From Paramecium tetraurelia (lineage: Eukaryota > Ciliophora > Oligohymenophorea > Peniculida > Parameciidae), in the NCBI RefSeq assembly GCF_000165425.1, contig NW_001798962.1:65705-129704 (forward strand): a DNA stretch of 64,000 bases. The letters run 5' to 3'. The notes under the pieces were generated by a model that did not search any database, had not been told where the DNA came from, and saw only the letters and a list, made by a program, of their open reading frames with translations. The position numbers and the translations under genes were made by a program. This document shows, piece by piece, positions 1 through 11,531 of this stretch (the stretch's first letter is position 1; each line of letters begins with the position of its first letter).

Positions 1-1
1 A

Positions 2-143
2 AGCACATGTGAAATAGGATGAGAGGATTTAAATTCATTAAACCAGCAAATAAATGGGGTACATATAAGCTGAGTTCAATAAATTCCACAACATGTTAAC
101 TACAGATTTAGAAAGATTAGATTTTTATGATGAGAAGAAATGA
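2..143 (+). CDS. C-terminal end of an unknown protein (partial)
   Basis: The window opens inside a reading frame that runs about 46 codons to TGA at 141-143, with several TAA/TAG codons read as glutamine. The visible tail is polar and charged (ends LERLDFYDEKK) and could be helical, but no family can be named from so short a piece. It ends 62 bases before the convergent START gene. The 5' part lies outside the window. Confidence 0.5.
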
Positions 144-205
144 ACTTCAGAATTTATGAATAAATTACTATCTATTTTGATAGATTTGGATATCTTAATA
201 ATTTG

Positions 206-1178
206 TCATTATAATTTCTGGTAGACTAAATCAATATATCTTATCATTTCCTATTTCACTTGTCCTTTGGCCATGTAAAAAGGAATAGACATTTTGAAAT
301 CACATAAGGAGTACATTCTCACAAAAGAATAGTCATCGAAGTTTTTATTTTTGAATCTTCATTTCTTAACATGAATATATACCTATTATTAATGTAATCG
401 TTATTAATTAAATTTGAGAGCGGCTGAATTAAGTAACCGCTCAGTAAAATTTCACCTCTCACCTTATTCTTAATAGGATATTAGGAATCTGTGATGGATT
501 TACTAACGTCACACCAAACCTACTTAATAAATATTAAATAAAAACATTTGTGTCAATTTGTTTAGTTTTCTTATAATAGATAAATTCCCTTGCAGAAGTC
601 ATCAGAATCGGTTTATAGCTTAAATAAACGACTGATTCTTTGCTCTCCTCATTCTGTTTAATAGGATAGAAAGCATCAATACGAGGATCTAATTCTTTTT
701 ATTTTTAAAAATGGCTCGTAAAATCAATAAAATTTTGAGGCTTCCCTGGAACTATGAATTCACATCTAGTTGCATTTACTTTTGTTTTCTTATCAATCTC
801 CATTTATTTAATAAATAATTTCAACGAACTTTTCGTATTGATATTATCACATAAGATAATCCAATCATCAATTGGAGAGATGCTATAGTCACATTTCTCT
901 TGTATTTCTTTGACAAGCTCTTCCTAAATTTGTTCATATTATTCAAATTCATTTGTAGTTCCTCTTTCATTCAAAGAACAAGCAGTTGTAATTGTCTCAT
1001 TGGACAACTGAATTTTGCTCAAGAAATAACAAATGGGTTTATCTTCATATAGCAGGATTTATCTTCTTTATTGGCCATAGGTTATTTCTTTCATATACTC
1101 CAACTCATCTTGAATGTCCTTGGATGCAATAGATGTTCTGGTGGCATTTCGCTCTTACACACAACACTATGATCCCAT
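206..1178 (-). CDS. START-domain lipid-binding protein
   Basis: START domains form a pocket that binds a lipid or sterol. The start at 1178 gives MGSQCCVQ, a plausible N-myristoylation/palmitoylation signal, so membrane tethering is inferred. The START signature runs through REFIYYKKTKQIDTN, then VWCDVSKSI, then VRGEILLSGYLIQPL, and ends with a helix containing FYMAKGQV. Two introns are needed to keep the frame: about 26 nt before VWCDV, and one starting GTATATATTC near 385 that ends AAG. About 300 residues, close to a stand-alone START protein. It converges with the partial gene at the window edge. The family call is strong; the lipid ligand is unknown. Confidence 0.82.
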
Positions 1179-1330
1179 TTATATTAATAATATTTTATCT
1201 TAGTGAAATGCTAATTATCACAAAATAAATCGAATATCATATCTTATTAATGCTTTTACTATTAAAATGTTAAAAATTATCAGAAATAAAATATGTTGTT
1301 ATAAGATCATTAAATTGGCTGGACCTTTCA

Positions 1331-2587
1331 TCACTCATCTCTATATGGACATTTCATCTATTAATTTACGAAGGTGGCTTCATATTATGTAAAACAGTCA
1401 AAACAAGCCGCATGTCGATTACAAGGGAACATTCTTGCATCGATTACATCTCCTAAACAAATTGGACACGTTTAAGGATTAGTTAATGGTAAGGGAGTCA
1501 TTCGTTTACGTAACCTGATTGAAATGCGTTTGATTTTAAGAACTATATATTTTGGAAATCTACAACAAAGTTGACTTACGAATAAGTATAGAAATTATAG
1601 GAACACTGCTAGTATTTTAAACATCTGAATTATAAACGAAACTAGTATGCAAATAAAGCAAAGACATATCAGCACAAAAGGCAAACTAGCTCTAATTTTG
1701 TAATTATCATTGCATGAATATGATTTCATTGTGTGACACTCATTCAAACAACTTTCCTCCAAACAGGAAGAACAAGAATTCTCTACTGGAACTGTTGAAA
1801 ATAACAAACACTGATTATAGTAATCTACTGCCAATTCATTTGTTTAATTGTGTTTAAGTAGAATTTAGAGTCTGTATTTAAAGTTTACATCCTATATTTA
1901 ATAATACTCTTCTTCGATCTTCATGCAAAGTATATTTTGATAATTAATTTGTAGACTCTTGCTATAATATTGATAACAAATTCCTTTATTCGTGAAAATA
2001 GCAAATACAAAAGCATCTTAAATTGAAAATAGATATTTAATCTTGATATTTGAGTCTTCGTGATACCAAAATAACACTTTAGTAGGCACAGTGTAATTAA
2101 CTTGATGAGAATTCATAAAGACAGCGGTTCCATTATTCCAATATTATGTTGAAAATACACCATTTTGAGTACTAAACCAAACCTTCTCATCAAGTTGATG
2201 AATGTTTTCGTTTAGAAAAATAATATGGAATTGATGGTCTGTGTTTAAATATGTGAATGTTAAGTTAGCATCGTAATTATAGACTTCAATGGATGTGTGA
2301 GAATGATTTTTTGGTTTCACTAATGTACTATTGAGTATTTTCATATTTTGGGTTAATATGTTCTTTACATATAAGGACTGGTTTTGATATTGAGCAACAA
2401 AGTAAGAGGATGTGATAGTTATATTTGTGAAATTATCATTCGTAATATTAAATGATTCTGTTATGCTTAGAGTGGTTTCATTCTATTTTTCATAAAGGGA
2501 ATAAACAATAATCAGATCTTGATTCCTAAATTAGTTTCTATGAATAATACCATACAGCAAGAAAATGATTTTGGAGACAGAATTCTG
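1331..2587 (-). CDS. Membrane-anchored RING-type E3 ligase with extracellular domain
   Basis: The C-terminal end carries a RING finger: CPICLGDVIDARMFPCNRH, then CFDCF and a final KCPYRDE before TGA at 1331-1333. Upstream is one strong membrane helix (about 1620-1690) preceded by a cysteine cluster (CSSCLEESC), and before that a long region with many NxT/NxS sites, so it is probably lumenal or extracellular. A transmembrane ubiquitin ligase with the RING in the cytosol is inferred. The 5' end is unresolved: an ATG at 2650 is in frame, but a TGA follows at codon 21 (2588-2590), after which the frame is open. A missed intron, another start or an error could explain this. Confidence 0.72.
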
Positions 2588-2853
2588 TCATGTTTTAGGA
2601 AATAATTGAATAGTGATTTGTGTTTTAAAGATAGGAATAAGCAATATCATTGTCTCTATTGAAGATTATGTAATTTTTATAAAGGGTACTATGAGGATGA
2701 GTAATATTGAGTTTCCTAAATGCAAATAGTATTTGGAAGTGTAATAATATTAGAAATATCATATTAATTATATAAAAAGAAATTCAAATGTAAATTTGGA
2801 TAAGGAATTCAAAACAGTTTTAAAATAAATAAATAAATTATTTAATACCAATC

Positions 2854-3192
2854 ATGGCTACCCTGAATGTACAGATTAACGTGAATCAATACTAACTGAT
2901 ATTGTAGAAGGAAAAAGCCAAGAATGCCTATTAACTTTAAAAAAAGGACTTTCCTTGTGGCCCAATTAACATCTATGAATAAAGATTCAACTCTGTCAAT
3001 TTCTCGAATCAGAAAATCAATGAAGTCATTGGATGGATTCTCATAATAGCTGTCATTTTAATGATGCTCGTCATGACCTTATCTCTAATTCAAGATTCAG
3101 TTGTTGGATTTGCTATCCCATTACTTTCAGTAGTCGTGTTCTTCATTGTGTATCTGAACTGGATATCGATGAAATTCTTTATCAACTCATGA
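2854..3192 (+). CDS. Small two-pass membrane protein, unknown function
   Basis: An intronless frame of 113 codons with four glutamine TAA/TAG codons, closed by TGA. The N-terminal half is polar; the C-terminal half has two adjacent hydrophobic helices (VIGWILIIAVILMMLVM and a second ending in IVYLNWISMKFF). The arrangement resembles small ER or vesicle membrane proteins, but I recognise no family. It converges with the MMTAG2-like gene, whose stop is about 60 bases downstream. The even codon pattern and clean stop support a real gene. Confidence 0.65.
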
Positions 3193-3255
3193 TTGTGATC
3201 AAATATATTCAAACGACTAACTGTCTATTTAAAATATTTTTAGTGTAAATAATTT

Positions 3256-3931
3256 TCATTTTTTTTATTTCCTCTCTTTTTTTTCATCATTATCCTTATG
3301 TTTCTTATGTTTTTTTTCTTCCTTATTTTTACTCTCCTTGCTCTTCTTCTCTTTTTTTTCTTTCTTCTTTTTCTCTTTCTTGATCTTCTTCTCAATGCAT
3401 CCATCTTCTTCCTTCTTCACTTAAACTTAGTATTTGTCTTAATCTCCATAAGCTTCTAATAAATATTACGCTTCTGTATTCTTAGTCTACTTTTTCATAG
3501 GTCCATTTCCTAATCCTTTCTTTTCATTATTCAATTCATCATCGAAATCTATTTTTGATTTTTTGGTTAACTAAGCCATTTCCTCTTTGGTCAATTTGAC
3601 TTGCATTGATTTTTATTCGTCTGGTTATTCGATTCCCAAAGCTATTCTAATTCTTCTTTCATCCTCTTCCTTGGCTCTTTTAAATTCATCATCCAATTCT
3701 ACAATATTTAATTAAAATACAATTAGATTCCAAACCATTACGATCTTCAGGCTTAATATACCAATCCTTCTTTCTCCATTTGCCTCCCTTATCCAAATAA
3801 CCAATTATTGTTGTTTGTCCCAAATATTGTTCCCTATCATGATACTTCATTGTTCTAAGCGACTCCCAGTTGAATTGATCATGTCCTCCTCTGCATCCTG
3901 GTCGAATTAGATCAGCATTATTTTAATGCAT
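3256..3931 (-). CDS. MMTAG2-like (C1orf35-type) protein
   Basis: The N-terminus has the conserved MMtag block: RPGCRGGHDQFNWESL, then DREQYLGQT and GKWRKKDWY. The rest is charged and ends in a long lysine/glutamate-rich tail (KKEKKKKEKKEKK type), as in the animal protein. One 22 nt intron (GTATTTTAAT...TAG, near 3710-3731) joins NCI to ELDDEF. About 215 residues. The animal protein is nuclear and poorly characterised; a nuclear, perhaps RNA-related, role is only inferred from the basic tail. The start at 3931 gives MHQNNADLIRPG directly before the conserved block. Confidence 0.78.
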
Positions 3932-4003
3932 TTTTTCTTATTTTATTTATTATTTTTCATACCTTTTTCATTATATTATATTAAGATTTATATTTTTCAT
4001 TTT

Positions 4004-5128
4004 TCATTTTTATTAATCATATCTTTCAAACTTAATATCAATTGCCTTGACATTTTATTGCTTCTTTCCCTAATATATGATAACCTGATAACTAAAGTAA
4101 GGAACCAATCCTTTCCTCTTTTTTTCGTAACACTCTGGATCTACACAAGACTTTTTAAAATCATCCTGATGAACAAATATGTCCTTCTTATTTTTATCAT
4201 CCAAAAAAAACCCATACTGTTTGCTTTCATTATAGAATTTCAAGTATCCAATCACCCTTTCAGGTTGACTTGCAATGATTTATTGCTGTGTCTATTGTGG
4301 ATTCTATTAGGTTTTCCTAAAGGGATACAGGATTATGCATACGTGACGATTTCTTAGAGAAATTTTGTGTCCTCTTGTTCCTCTATGATTTAGGCTTAAG
4401 TAGCTTGGAATTCTTGAAAATTAAAGACTCTCTTGCCTTTTTATGAAGTCATGGGAGTTATGGGAGCATTCGGCAATTTAGCTGAATATTATTAGTTAAC
4501 ATTCATAATTTTTTATATTTGTGGTGTGAGAGTCGAAGGTTGATACTATTTATCAATTTTTTATGTTTTTGCACTTTGGACACTCAATCCAATATGTCCT
4601 AAGTCATTCATCGAAAGCACTACATTCAGAGATGGATGCAGCTTCTAACTGCCCTCCTCAGAGAGAGGTCTATTGTATTAGACTGTATTGCTAATCTATA
4701 GGAAGGAATTGATTGTTTGATCTATTATCTTCTTTATGAACTTAAACTTCTTCCTATACGAATTCGTCTATAATTCATAATAATTGTAATCCTCTTTAAA
4801 TATTCTAATCGTCCTCATATACCCATGATTTATTATCATCGACAAGAGACCATCATCAATAAAGTACAATTCAATCTTCACCTTAAAAATCTAAGAAATC
4901 AGCTCTAAATTGAGCTATTATCATTTATTAATTTTTTACATATTCGAACTGCTCAGATTGCTAATTTATTATGTATTCAGCTAAGGAACTCACATTATTC
5001 AATGTTTTATGATGTTATTTAAATTATTATAAACATAAGGTTTGTATTTATTATTGATAAATGTCTGTTTAAAATAGTAATGTTGATAAGCATTAGAATA
5101 ATGTTTTAGGCTCTAAAATTAGTACCAT
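4004..5128 (-). CDS. Protein with a C-terminal cold-shock domain
   Basis: The C-terminal third is a cold-shock (OB-fold) domain: VIGYLKFYNESKQYGFF, the RNP-type piece KDIFVHQDDFKKS, and a last strand FSYQVIIYQGKK with KAIDI before TGA. Such domains bind single-stranded RNA or DNA. The frame upstream is continuous for over 200 further residues of unrecognised sequence (e.g. VKIELYFIDDGLLSMI, FIKKIIDQTINSFLQI). Two introns fit: 25 nt (GTAAAAAATT...TAG) near 4916-4940 and 26 nt (GTATGCATAA...TAG) near 4317-4342. The start at 5128 is the first in-frame ATG and is tentative. An RNA-binding role is inferred. Confidence 0.75.
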
Positions 5129-5317
5129 ATCATTCTATTCTATCAAATTAATACTGGATTCCCTTTTCAGAGTCATTTGACTAGAGCTGATGAGATTGCT
5201 GTACATATTTTATTTTAATTATTAAATTGAATTATTAATAAGAAATTGACTTTATTCAAATACATCTAAAGCTTATACATGATCTATAAATTAATTAAAT
5301 AATTATTGTGTATTAAA

Positions 5318-5935
5318 ATGAATTAAGAATATAGTTTAATGACGAAAGCTAATATTCCAAATAGTGTAAAAATATCACTAATTTCATAATTGATAATGTT
5401 GACTGTTGCTATTTTATTTGAGTTTACGCTCTTTTTCACAAATCTGTATGAGATTTACTCACCTCAAATATGCACGATCTCATTCACTGGCAAAAAAAGA
5501 TGCTTGAATTATGATGGCAATTACGAAACTTCCACAGTCGATTGTGAGGATTGCAAATTTTTATGCCTCATTTGGCCATTGTCCCTGGCTGAAATTCTAC
5601 TATTATTGTGTATTTTTATATGCAAAATATACTACTTTTATACTCTGAAGTGCTGCACTATCATCAAGGTAATATCAATCATTTTAATTGCAATAATACT
5701 CAGCTTGGAAATCTATTTACTTTTGTTGTTTAACAACAATGTTCCCCAAGTATTAACCTTTAATTATACAATCAAACTATATCCCATCGTCACAAAACTA
5801 ACTATAGGAATTTTGATCTTGTCTATCATTATCGCAATATGGATCGAAGATATTTAAACATTTAAGTATAGGAAGCAAAAATTAATGTCAACCTCGTCTT
5901 CATGTTATTCACAATAATTGTTATAAATTTAGTGA
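5318..5935 (+). CDS. Four-pass membrane protein, unknown family
   Basis: A 205-codon intronless frame ending TGA at 5933-5935. Four hydrophobic segments are visible: after residue 20, around residues 85-105 (ILLLLCIFICKIYYF), 115-135 and 155-170 (IGILILSIIIAIW). The loop after the first helix has four cysteines (CTISF, RCLNY, VDCEDCKFLC) and could be a disulfide-bonded extracellular loop, a tetraspanin-like layout but without a convincing CCG motif. Function unknown. It is transcribed divergently from the cold-shock gene, with starts about 190 bases apart. Confidence 0.65.
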
Positions 5936-6544
5936 TCTAAATATTTATATATATTGTTTATTGAATCAAATAACTTCACATTTTTTACATTCCCTCTTTA
6001 CATCCCTCTAATTCAATTATCAATTATTGCCATCCTAAATTTGCATTTAAAGTTGAATTCTAATTATTAAAATGGACATAATTATTAAGTATCTTAAAAT
6101 TAGGATTAAATTTTATAAATACAAAAGCATTAACAAACATCCTTCATCCTTGAGTTGCAAATCTATTGTGTCTAAAACTACTATTCAAATATGAGCTAAC
6201 TTAGATTAGATATACTGTTATGCACACTTATAAAAATACTAAAGAAAGTTAAGTTTTCAACTCTATCTAATTAGCGATTTAAGAGAATAATCAACCACTA
6301 GCCAAATTAATTTGTATTTAAATAATTGAAAGAGTATTAAGGTTATGCAATCCTATTTAGTCTTACAAATTGATCCTCTGTTTCAAAAATTGGGTAATAG
6401 TTACATGATTTCCATGAAGCTTATACATTTCTTGTTTCATGTAAAATTTAAGTAATATTCTAATAAATTTTACAACAAGCCTTCCTCCATATAAGAAGGT
6501 TTTGTGGCTCCTTTTTCGAATGAGTTATATTAAATTTATAAAAA
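5936..6544. other. Intergenic region, no supported gene
   Basis: About 600 AT-rich bases between the convergent membrane-protein gene and TTC8. Stops occur in all frames under the ciliate code. I see no RNA gene or repeat; it probably holds the two 3' untranslated regions. Confidence 0.5.
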
Positions 6545-8170
6545 TCATATTTATTATAATACTTGTAATACTTTCTCATTTAACTCTAATGAATCAGAAT
6601 GGTCAGGAAATAACTTAAGTGTTTTTTAAACCAATGAATAACATTGAGAATAATCTTGTTGGTTAAAGTGCAATACACTTAAATTATAGATAGGCTCATA
6701 AATGAACTCGTTACTTTCTATGGCTTTCTAAAAGTTCAGCTTGGCTTTGTCAAATTCTTTTCTTTTCGATTGAACCACCTATATATATTCTAATCTCATA
6801 CAGCTAAGTTGTTGTAGGCTTCTCCATGGTGAGGATCATAACATAGAGATATCTTAAGACATTAATAAGCAGTGCCACTATCTCCTAGATTGATAAATAT
6901 CTAAAATATAATGTATTTATTACATGCGATAAGTTATACCATACTTCTGCTCTTTGTTATTCATCGGCCACACTTAAGGCTCTTTCAAAACATGAATAGA
7001 ATAAATCATATTGTCCACTATAAAAGCAGCATAATCCTATATTGTTCCAAATTTCTGCAGTGTACAAACCCAATTATAACTAGAATTAATGTTTATTTTT
7101 ACTAATCGCTTATAAAATTGTAAAGCAGTTTCAGGCTAGTCTAAATAAAAATGTTATGCTCCCAAACTAGCCACAGCTTCAATATTGCAATTATCCTTAA
7201 TTAATGTATTTTAATAAAAGGGCAAGGCTTTTTCGGGTTGATTTAATTAATCATAAACTCTAGCTATCCCTATCAAATATGAAATCTCATGAGGATATCG
7301 CTCACTGTTCCTTTTATACAGTTCTATTGCTGTGGTTGGCTAATCTAATCTTAGATAAATTCTAATATGTTTATGTATCTAATACTTTGCTAATTGCAAC
7401 TAGGTTTTTATCATCTCTTGCATTTTAATAGAACTTTCGAATTGTTTCTCTGCTTCTCTATAGAGTCCTAACATAAAATATGCCTTTCCTAGTCTTTCCT
7501 TCCACCACCAATCTGAATAATTGTTCGCTTAAGTTGCCTCTGCAGCCAATTATAAAGCCTGAATAAATTAACTTATTTACTTTTCTTGGATTATGTTCAA
7601 CATAAATTAAATAATCGCATAAAACCCTTGATACTACAGGTTTGGCAGCCATCTTTTTCATGTCTAATTTATCAACCATAATGAATTAGTCTCCCATCTA
7701 TTGTAATGAAGCCGTGCCCAATCTTATATATCTTCCTCCTTATGTCATAGGTCTGGCTGTGCCCAGCCTTGTACCAACTCTTGCAGTCTTTACTGCATTC
7801 TCTTAGGCTTCCTGTCGATTTGTGACTGGTCTAGCATATCCAGTCTACAATCTCCCCATCTTACTCATTGGTCGAATACCCAAAAATAATATATTCTTAA
7901 TACTTAGCCAGCTTGACTTCCAGGTCGTTGTAAACTTGTACCAGGCCTGGCTACTGTGTTGATTGAGTCATCATTCATCAATTGATCACCAATTCCTTAT
8001 TCATCTATTTCAATATCATCCAAAAACAATTTTCTGATTAAACTGCTTGCTTTTAAGACCCAAGTAGATTAATCTTAACTATTCACTTAAAGAATCTTAT
8101 CGCATAATTGAATAGACTAGTCGTATTTTCTCCTTCTATATCTACTTACTGCAATTGCAAAGTCATCCAT
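6545..8170 (-). CDS. TTC8: BBSome subunit TTC8/BBS8 (TPR protein)
   Basis: The start MDDFAIAVSRYRRRKYDQS, the acidic stretch DDIEIDEQGIGDQLM, the motif ARPGTSLQRPGSQAGQ and the later KKMAAKPVVSRVLCDYLIY all match TTC8/BBS8 in order. Tetratricopeptide repeats fill the rest, with the usual HGEAYNNLA and FPDHSDSLELNEKVL near the end before TGA at 6545-6547. Several short introns are present, including GTATGAGATTAG... near 6776-6798. In animals and algae the BBSome carries membrane proteins in and out of cilia, so a ciliary trafficking role follows. The divergent start region with the next gene spans about 215 bases. Confidence 0.93.
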
Positions 8171-8386
8171 TTTTATAATTTATAATTAATTATTCTTAAT
8201 TTATTCGATAACTTATACTCAATTAATCAATACCTACTACTTATCATATTTCTGAGAAATGATCAACTCCAATAAAAAGAGTCAAACAAATATTATCATT
8301 TTTAATTTCTTGTTTTTAATTTAAGAATCTTACTAATGAAGGTGGGAAGATAATGGTTTCAAAATATCAAGTGAATTAAATTGTAA

Positions 8387-9089
8387 ATGGAAGATAAATA
8401 GCTTAAACAGATTCAATAATTTAGAAATAATTAAAAGAAAAAGGATTTTTCAAAAATGGTTAATTAAAAAATGTACTTAAAAAAGTTACTTATCTTGGAA
8501 TTAGTTTTTGGAAGCCAAAATATTCTGATTTAAGGAAATTACCAAAATTTGAATTGGAAATAAATTAAACCTTATCCTTAATCTTAATTGCTTAAGAAGA
8601 AAAGTCAATAGAATATAAATTAATTCAAAATGCTTTTGGGTGGATCTTTAAGAATAAAGATTACTTTGATAACCAATTCTTATTCGTTTGTTAAAATAAA
8701 TATTATTATTTTTTAATTGCTTAAAATCTCATTCATCCCTATAATTTAGATAGTTTATATTTCTTATAAATAAGGGGCAATAATGGATTGACTGTCAATT
8801 ATTTTTAATTCTTTTTTAAATATGTGTAAAAAGTCCTCCTTATACATATGAGTTAATTAGAAATGGTTCAAATTCTTAATTATTAAAATTGTTAATATAA
8901 ATTTAATTAATGCATACTAAAAATATTACATTGATATATTATCAATTGAGTTAAGGTCATGTATGAAATACTCAAATGAGAATGTCCAAATATATATTTG
9001 GAATGAGTCGCTTTAATGAATTCTCAGTTTTATTTCATATCAGTTTAGAAAGGTATAAAATTATAAGATTAGATTTTGCATCGTTTTGA
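8387..9089 (+). CDS. Hypothetical protein, multi-exon
   Basis: The start at 8387 gives a lysine/glutamine-rich N-terminus; a 32 nt intron (GTACTTAAAAAAG...TAG, near 8473-8504) leads into FWKPKYSDLRKLPKFELE and a regular alternating region (KSIEYKLIQNAFGWIF, then DNQFLFVCQNKYYYFLIAQ). This part is clearly coding. The 3' half needs at least two more introns that I could not place uniquely; the last open piece reads FHISLERYKIIRLDFASF before TGA at 9087-9089. I do not recognise the family. It lies only 65 bases upstream of the haemoglobin gene, same strand. Confidence 0.5.
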
Positions 9090-9153
9090 TTAATACGCAG
9101 TAAATTCTTATAATAAAGTGAATGATTATTTGAAAGCATATTAAAATTTAATA

Positions 9154-9555
9154 ATGGATAAATAATAAGGTTGTTTATATGAACGTTTTGGTGGCGATTC
9201 ATAAGTTTCTGAGCTGATTGATTAATTTTACTATAAGGTGTTATTTGATAAGTTGTTAAGAGACAAGTTTCTAAAGGCAGATATGAGTAGAGTCAGATAT
9301 CAATAAAAGCGATTCTTCTCATAAATGATGGGAGACAAGAAAACTCAATATACTGGAAGGTAGGATATTAATTGTGATGTTTATAGAGATTTAATTGAGG
9401 TGCATCGAAATCTAAATATCTCAGATTAGCAATTTGACAAATTTAAGATTCATTTAAAAAGCATAGCTTAAGACATGGAAGTGAGTGTGGAGGATATCGA
9501 AGAGTTGTTGGAGCATGTGGAGAGACACAGAAATGTTATTGTATTTAATAAATGA
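9154..9555 (+). CDS. Truncated (2/2) haemoglobin
   Basis: Truncated haemoglobins bind O2 or NO with haem; roles include oxygen scavenging and NO detoxification. The 133-residue frame has the family landmarks: YERFGGDSQVSELIDQFY (helix A/B with the GG turn), FF in the CD region, the TGR stretch, and the proximal histidine in LIEVHRNLNIS followed by QFDKF, then a C-terminal helix. The length is typical of this family, known in Paramecium and Tetrahymena. No intron is needed, and the start at 9154 sits just before the first globin helix. Family call secure; ligand chemistry not predictable. Confidence 0.9.
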
Positions 9556-9582
9556 TGTTTTAATTCATATATTAATTTTTAT

Positions 9583-11511
9583 ATGAGCGAATTTCCTGAA
9601 TAAATAGATATTTCGAAACTTAGAATAGATTTGGGTCAATAATGGAATGAAATCGAATTGGAAGTGTTTTTAAAGAGTATGATTGAATGAATAAGTTGAT
9701 TGTAGTCTTTAGACAATAATAATTGGCAGGGGTTGGCAGGATGTAGGAGACTTTGAGACAGTTAGGATATCAGCGAACAACAACAAACTTATTATCTGTA
9801 TATAAGAAGGTAAGATTAATTATGGATGAAGAATAAAAACTTCTTGGAATCAAATCAAAATTGTACCGCCCATGACTTGTATCTGATATTACGAGATCAT
9901 TATGAATAAAATGAACCTTGTGATATGAGACCAATTAAGAAGATTAAGAAAAATTAAAATTGTACACTTTATTGCATAAACACAAGATCGTAAGAGTATT
10001 CCTCAGAAATTCGATATGGATGAGAATGCAAACGATATGACCTATTATTTCAGTTAAACATAATGTCTCAATAACCAATGTGTTTATGATAACAAAAACA
10101 TAAGTCAGAATGTATTCATAGATTATTTTAAATTTAAGTTTTGTAAATGGATTTAACATGAATATTTTTATTCGCATTTAGATTATACTTATTTTAGTCT
10201 AAATGAATTTTAGTAGATGTTAAGTAAAGCGAGTATTCCATTGGGATCAAAATCAATTGCAGAATGGAGAATTATAAAAATGGTAGAATTTCATTTATAC
10301 TTTTTAGGCAGTGGGATAACCCAGAAGATTTTCATTTTATTTCCTTCAATAGGAGATGAGCAAATTGACAAAATATCGATCCGTTATTAGAAACTACTTA
10401 TTTGATTAGAATTATCCTATTCACAGGGGATATTCGAAATCTAGATTTAATACATGACATAGTAAGATTGGCACCATTCAGTGTTGGTTAAACTGTCTAT
10501 GCTGTCCATCCAGTGTGCAAACATGTTCATGTTGGATCCATCTTGTCTACCAATCTACCTACTATAACTATTAAATTCTCATAAGCAGAATTAGGAGTTC
10601 ACAAGATATCAGATCAGAATATTTAATTGTATCTTTGAATCCCTTATTATCATAAGAGAAGAGAAGTTCATAAGCAAGTAAATGAGTGATGTTCGATTCG
10701 ATATGCAATAGCAATTGAGTTTCAATACACAGAATGAGAATAAAAACACTTTGATTTCCAGTATTGTTTAGGAGTTGGATCATTATGCTGCAGCTTTTAT
10801 GATTAGGATTTTGTAGAGGTATCATCATTAGTATTTCAGAAAATATGCCTTGGTCGGACATTTGAAGCAATTGAGTTAGAAATTGTAAAATGAACCAACT
10901 CTAATAGAGGATCAAGAGTTCAAAGCTCTTTATCAATGGTCGTTGTAACAAATCAAGAATTTTGATTCTGCTTCTAAGCATGTTATGACTAAGTTTAGAA
11001 TGAGAGGATTGAGTGGATATTGTAAATGCAATTTATATATCTAATCAAGCTTTACAATAGGTGAACAACAATTTGGACAAGGTTTTGAGCATGCCTTTGG
11101 CCTATATGGAGAGAGAATTGGACCAGAACAATGTGGAACCGGAAGAAGAGAAGAAGAATTTAGAGATCAAGTAGATCATTCATAAACAATAAGATGTATT
11201 AATATGTTATTTCTTATTTCAAAGGAGAAAATCAACTCACAATTAAATTCATTACTAACACAAAAGTTTGCATTTCTAGAGATGGACAATTGTAATTATT
11301 CATCTTATGATTTTCAACCTGAATAGAATTAAAACCCTTAGTTCAATCACTCTTTGGTCTATTGTTTACTCTAAATAATAGTTAAGATTTGAATATGAAT
11401 TCGAATAGTCATTGGCAAACATTAAAATAAAATATCTAGGAATCACATCCTCAGCAACTGCAGGAGATATAGGAATCAATACTAAGAATAGTAGGTAATC
11501 ATAGTAAATGA
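9583..11511 (+). CDS. LIN9: LIN-9 homologue (DIRP domain, MuvB/DREAM complex)
   Basis: LIN-9 is a core subunit of the MuvB/DREAM complex that controls cell-cycle genes. The order of conserved blocks matches: LGQQWNEIELEVFLK, the SANT-like block RTTTNLLSVYKKN with DLYLILRDHYEQNE, the DIRP block SIAEWRIIKMAVGQPRRFS with LTKYR, the Tudor-like APFSVGQTVYAVHPV with LGVHKISDQN, the coiled coil ALQQVNNNLDKVLSMPLAY, and a C-terminal helix. At least six introns are needed, including 25 nt ones starting GTACACTTTA and GTAGAATTTC. Some inner splice sites near 10990-11030 remain unclear. Only 20 bases separate its stop from that of the convergent next gene. Confidence 0.88.
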
Positions 11512-11531
11512 CATAAATTTATATTTCGATT

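Noticed and set aside
3926..4357. Hydrophobic plus-strand frame suggesting a membrane protein
   Set aside because: Antisense to the cold-shock domain gene, whose domain and intron are clear on the minus strand.
10571..10870. Minus-strand 99-residue frame
   Set aside because: Lies inside the LIN-9 gene, antisense to its helical region.
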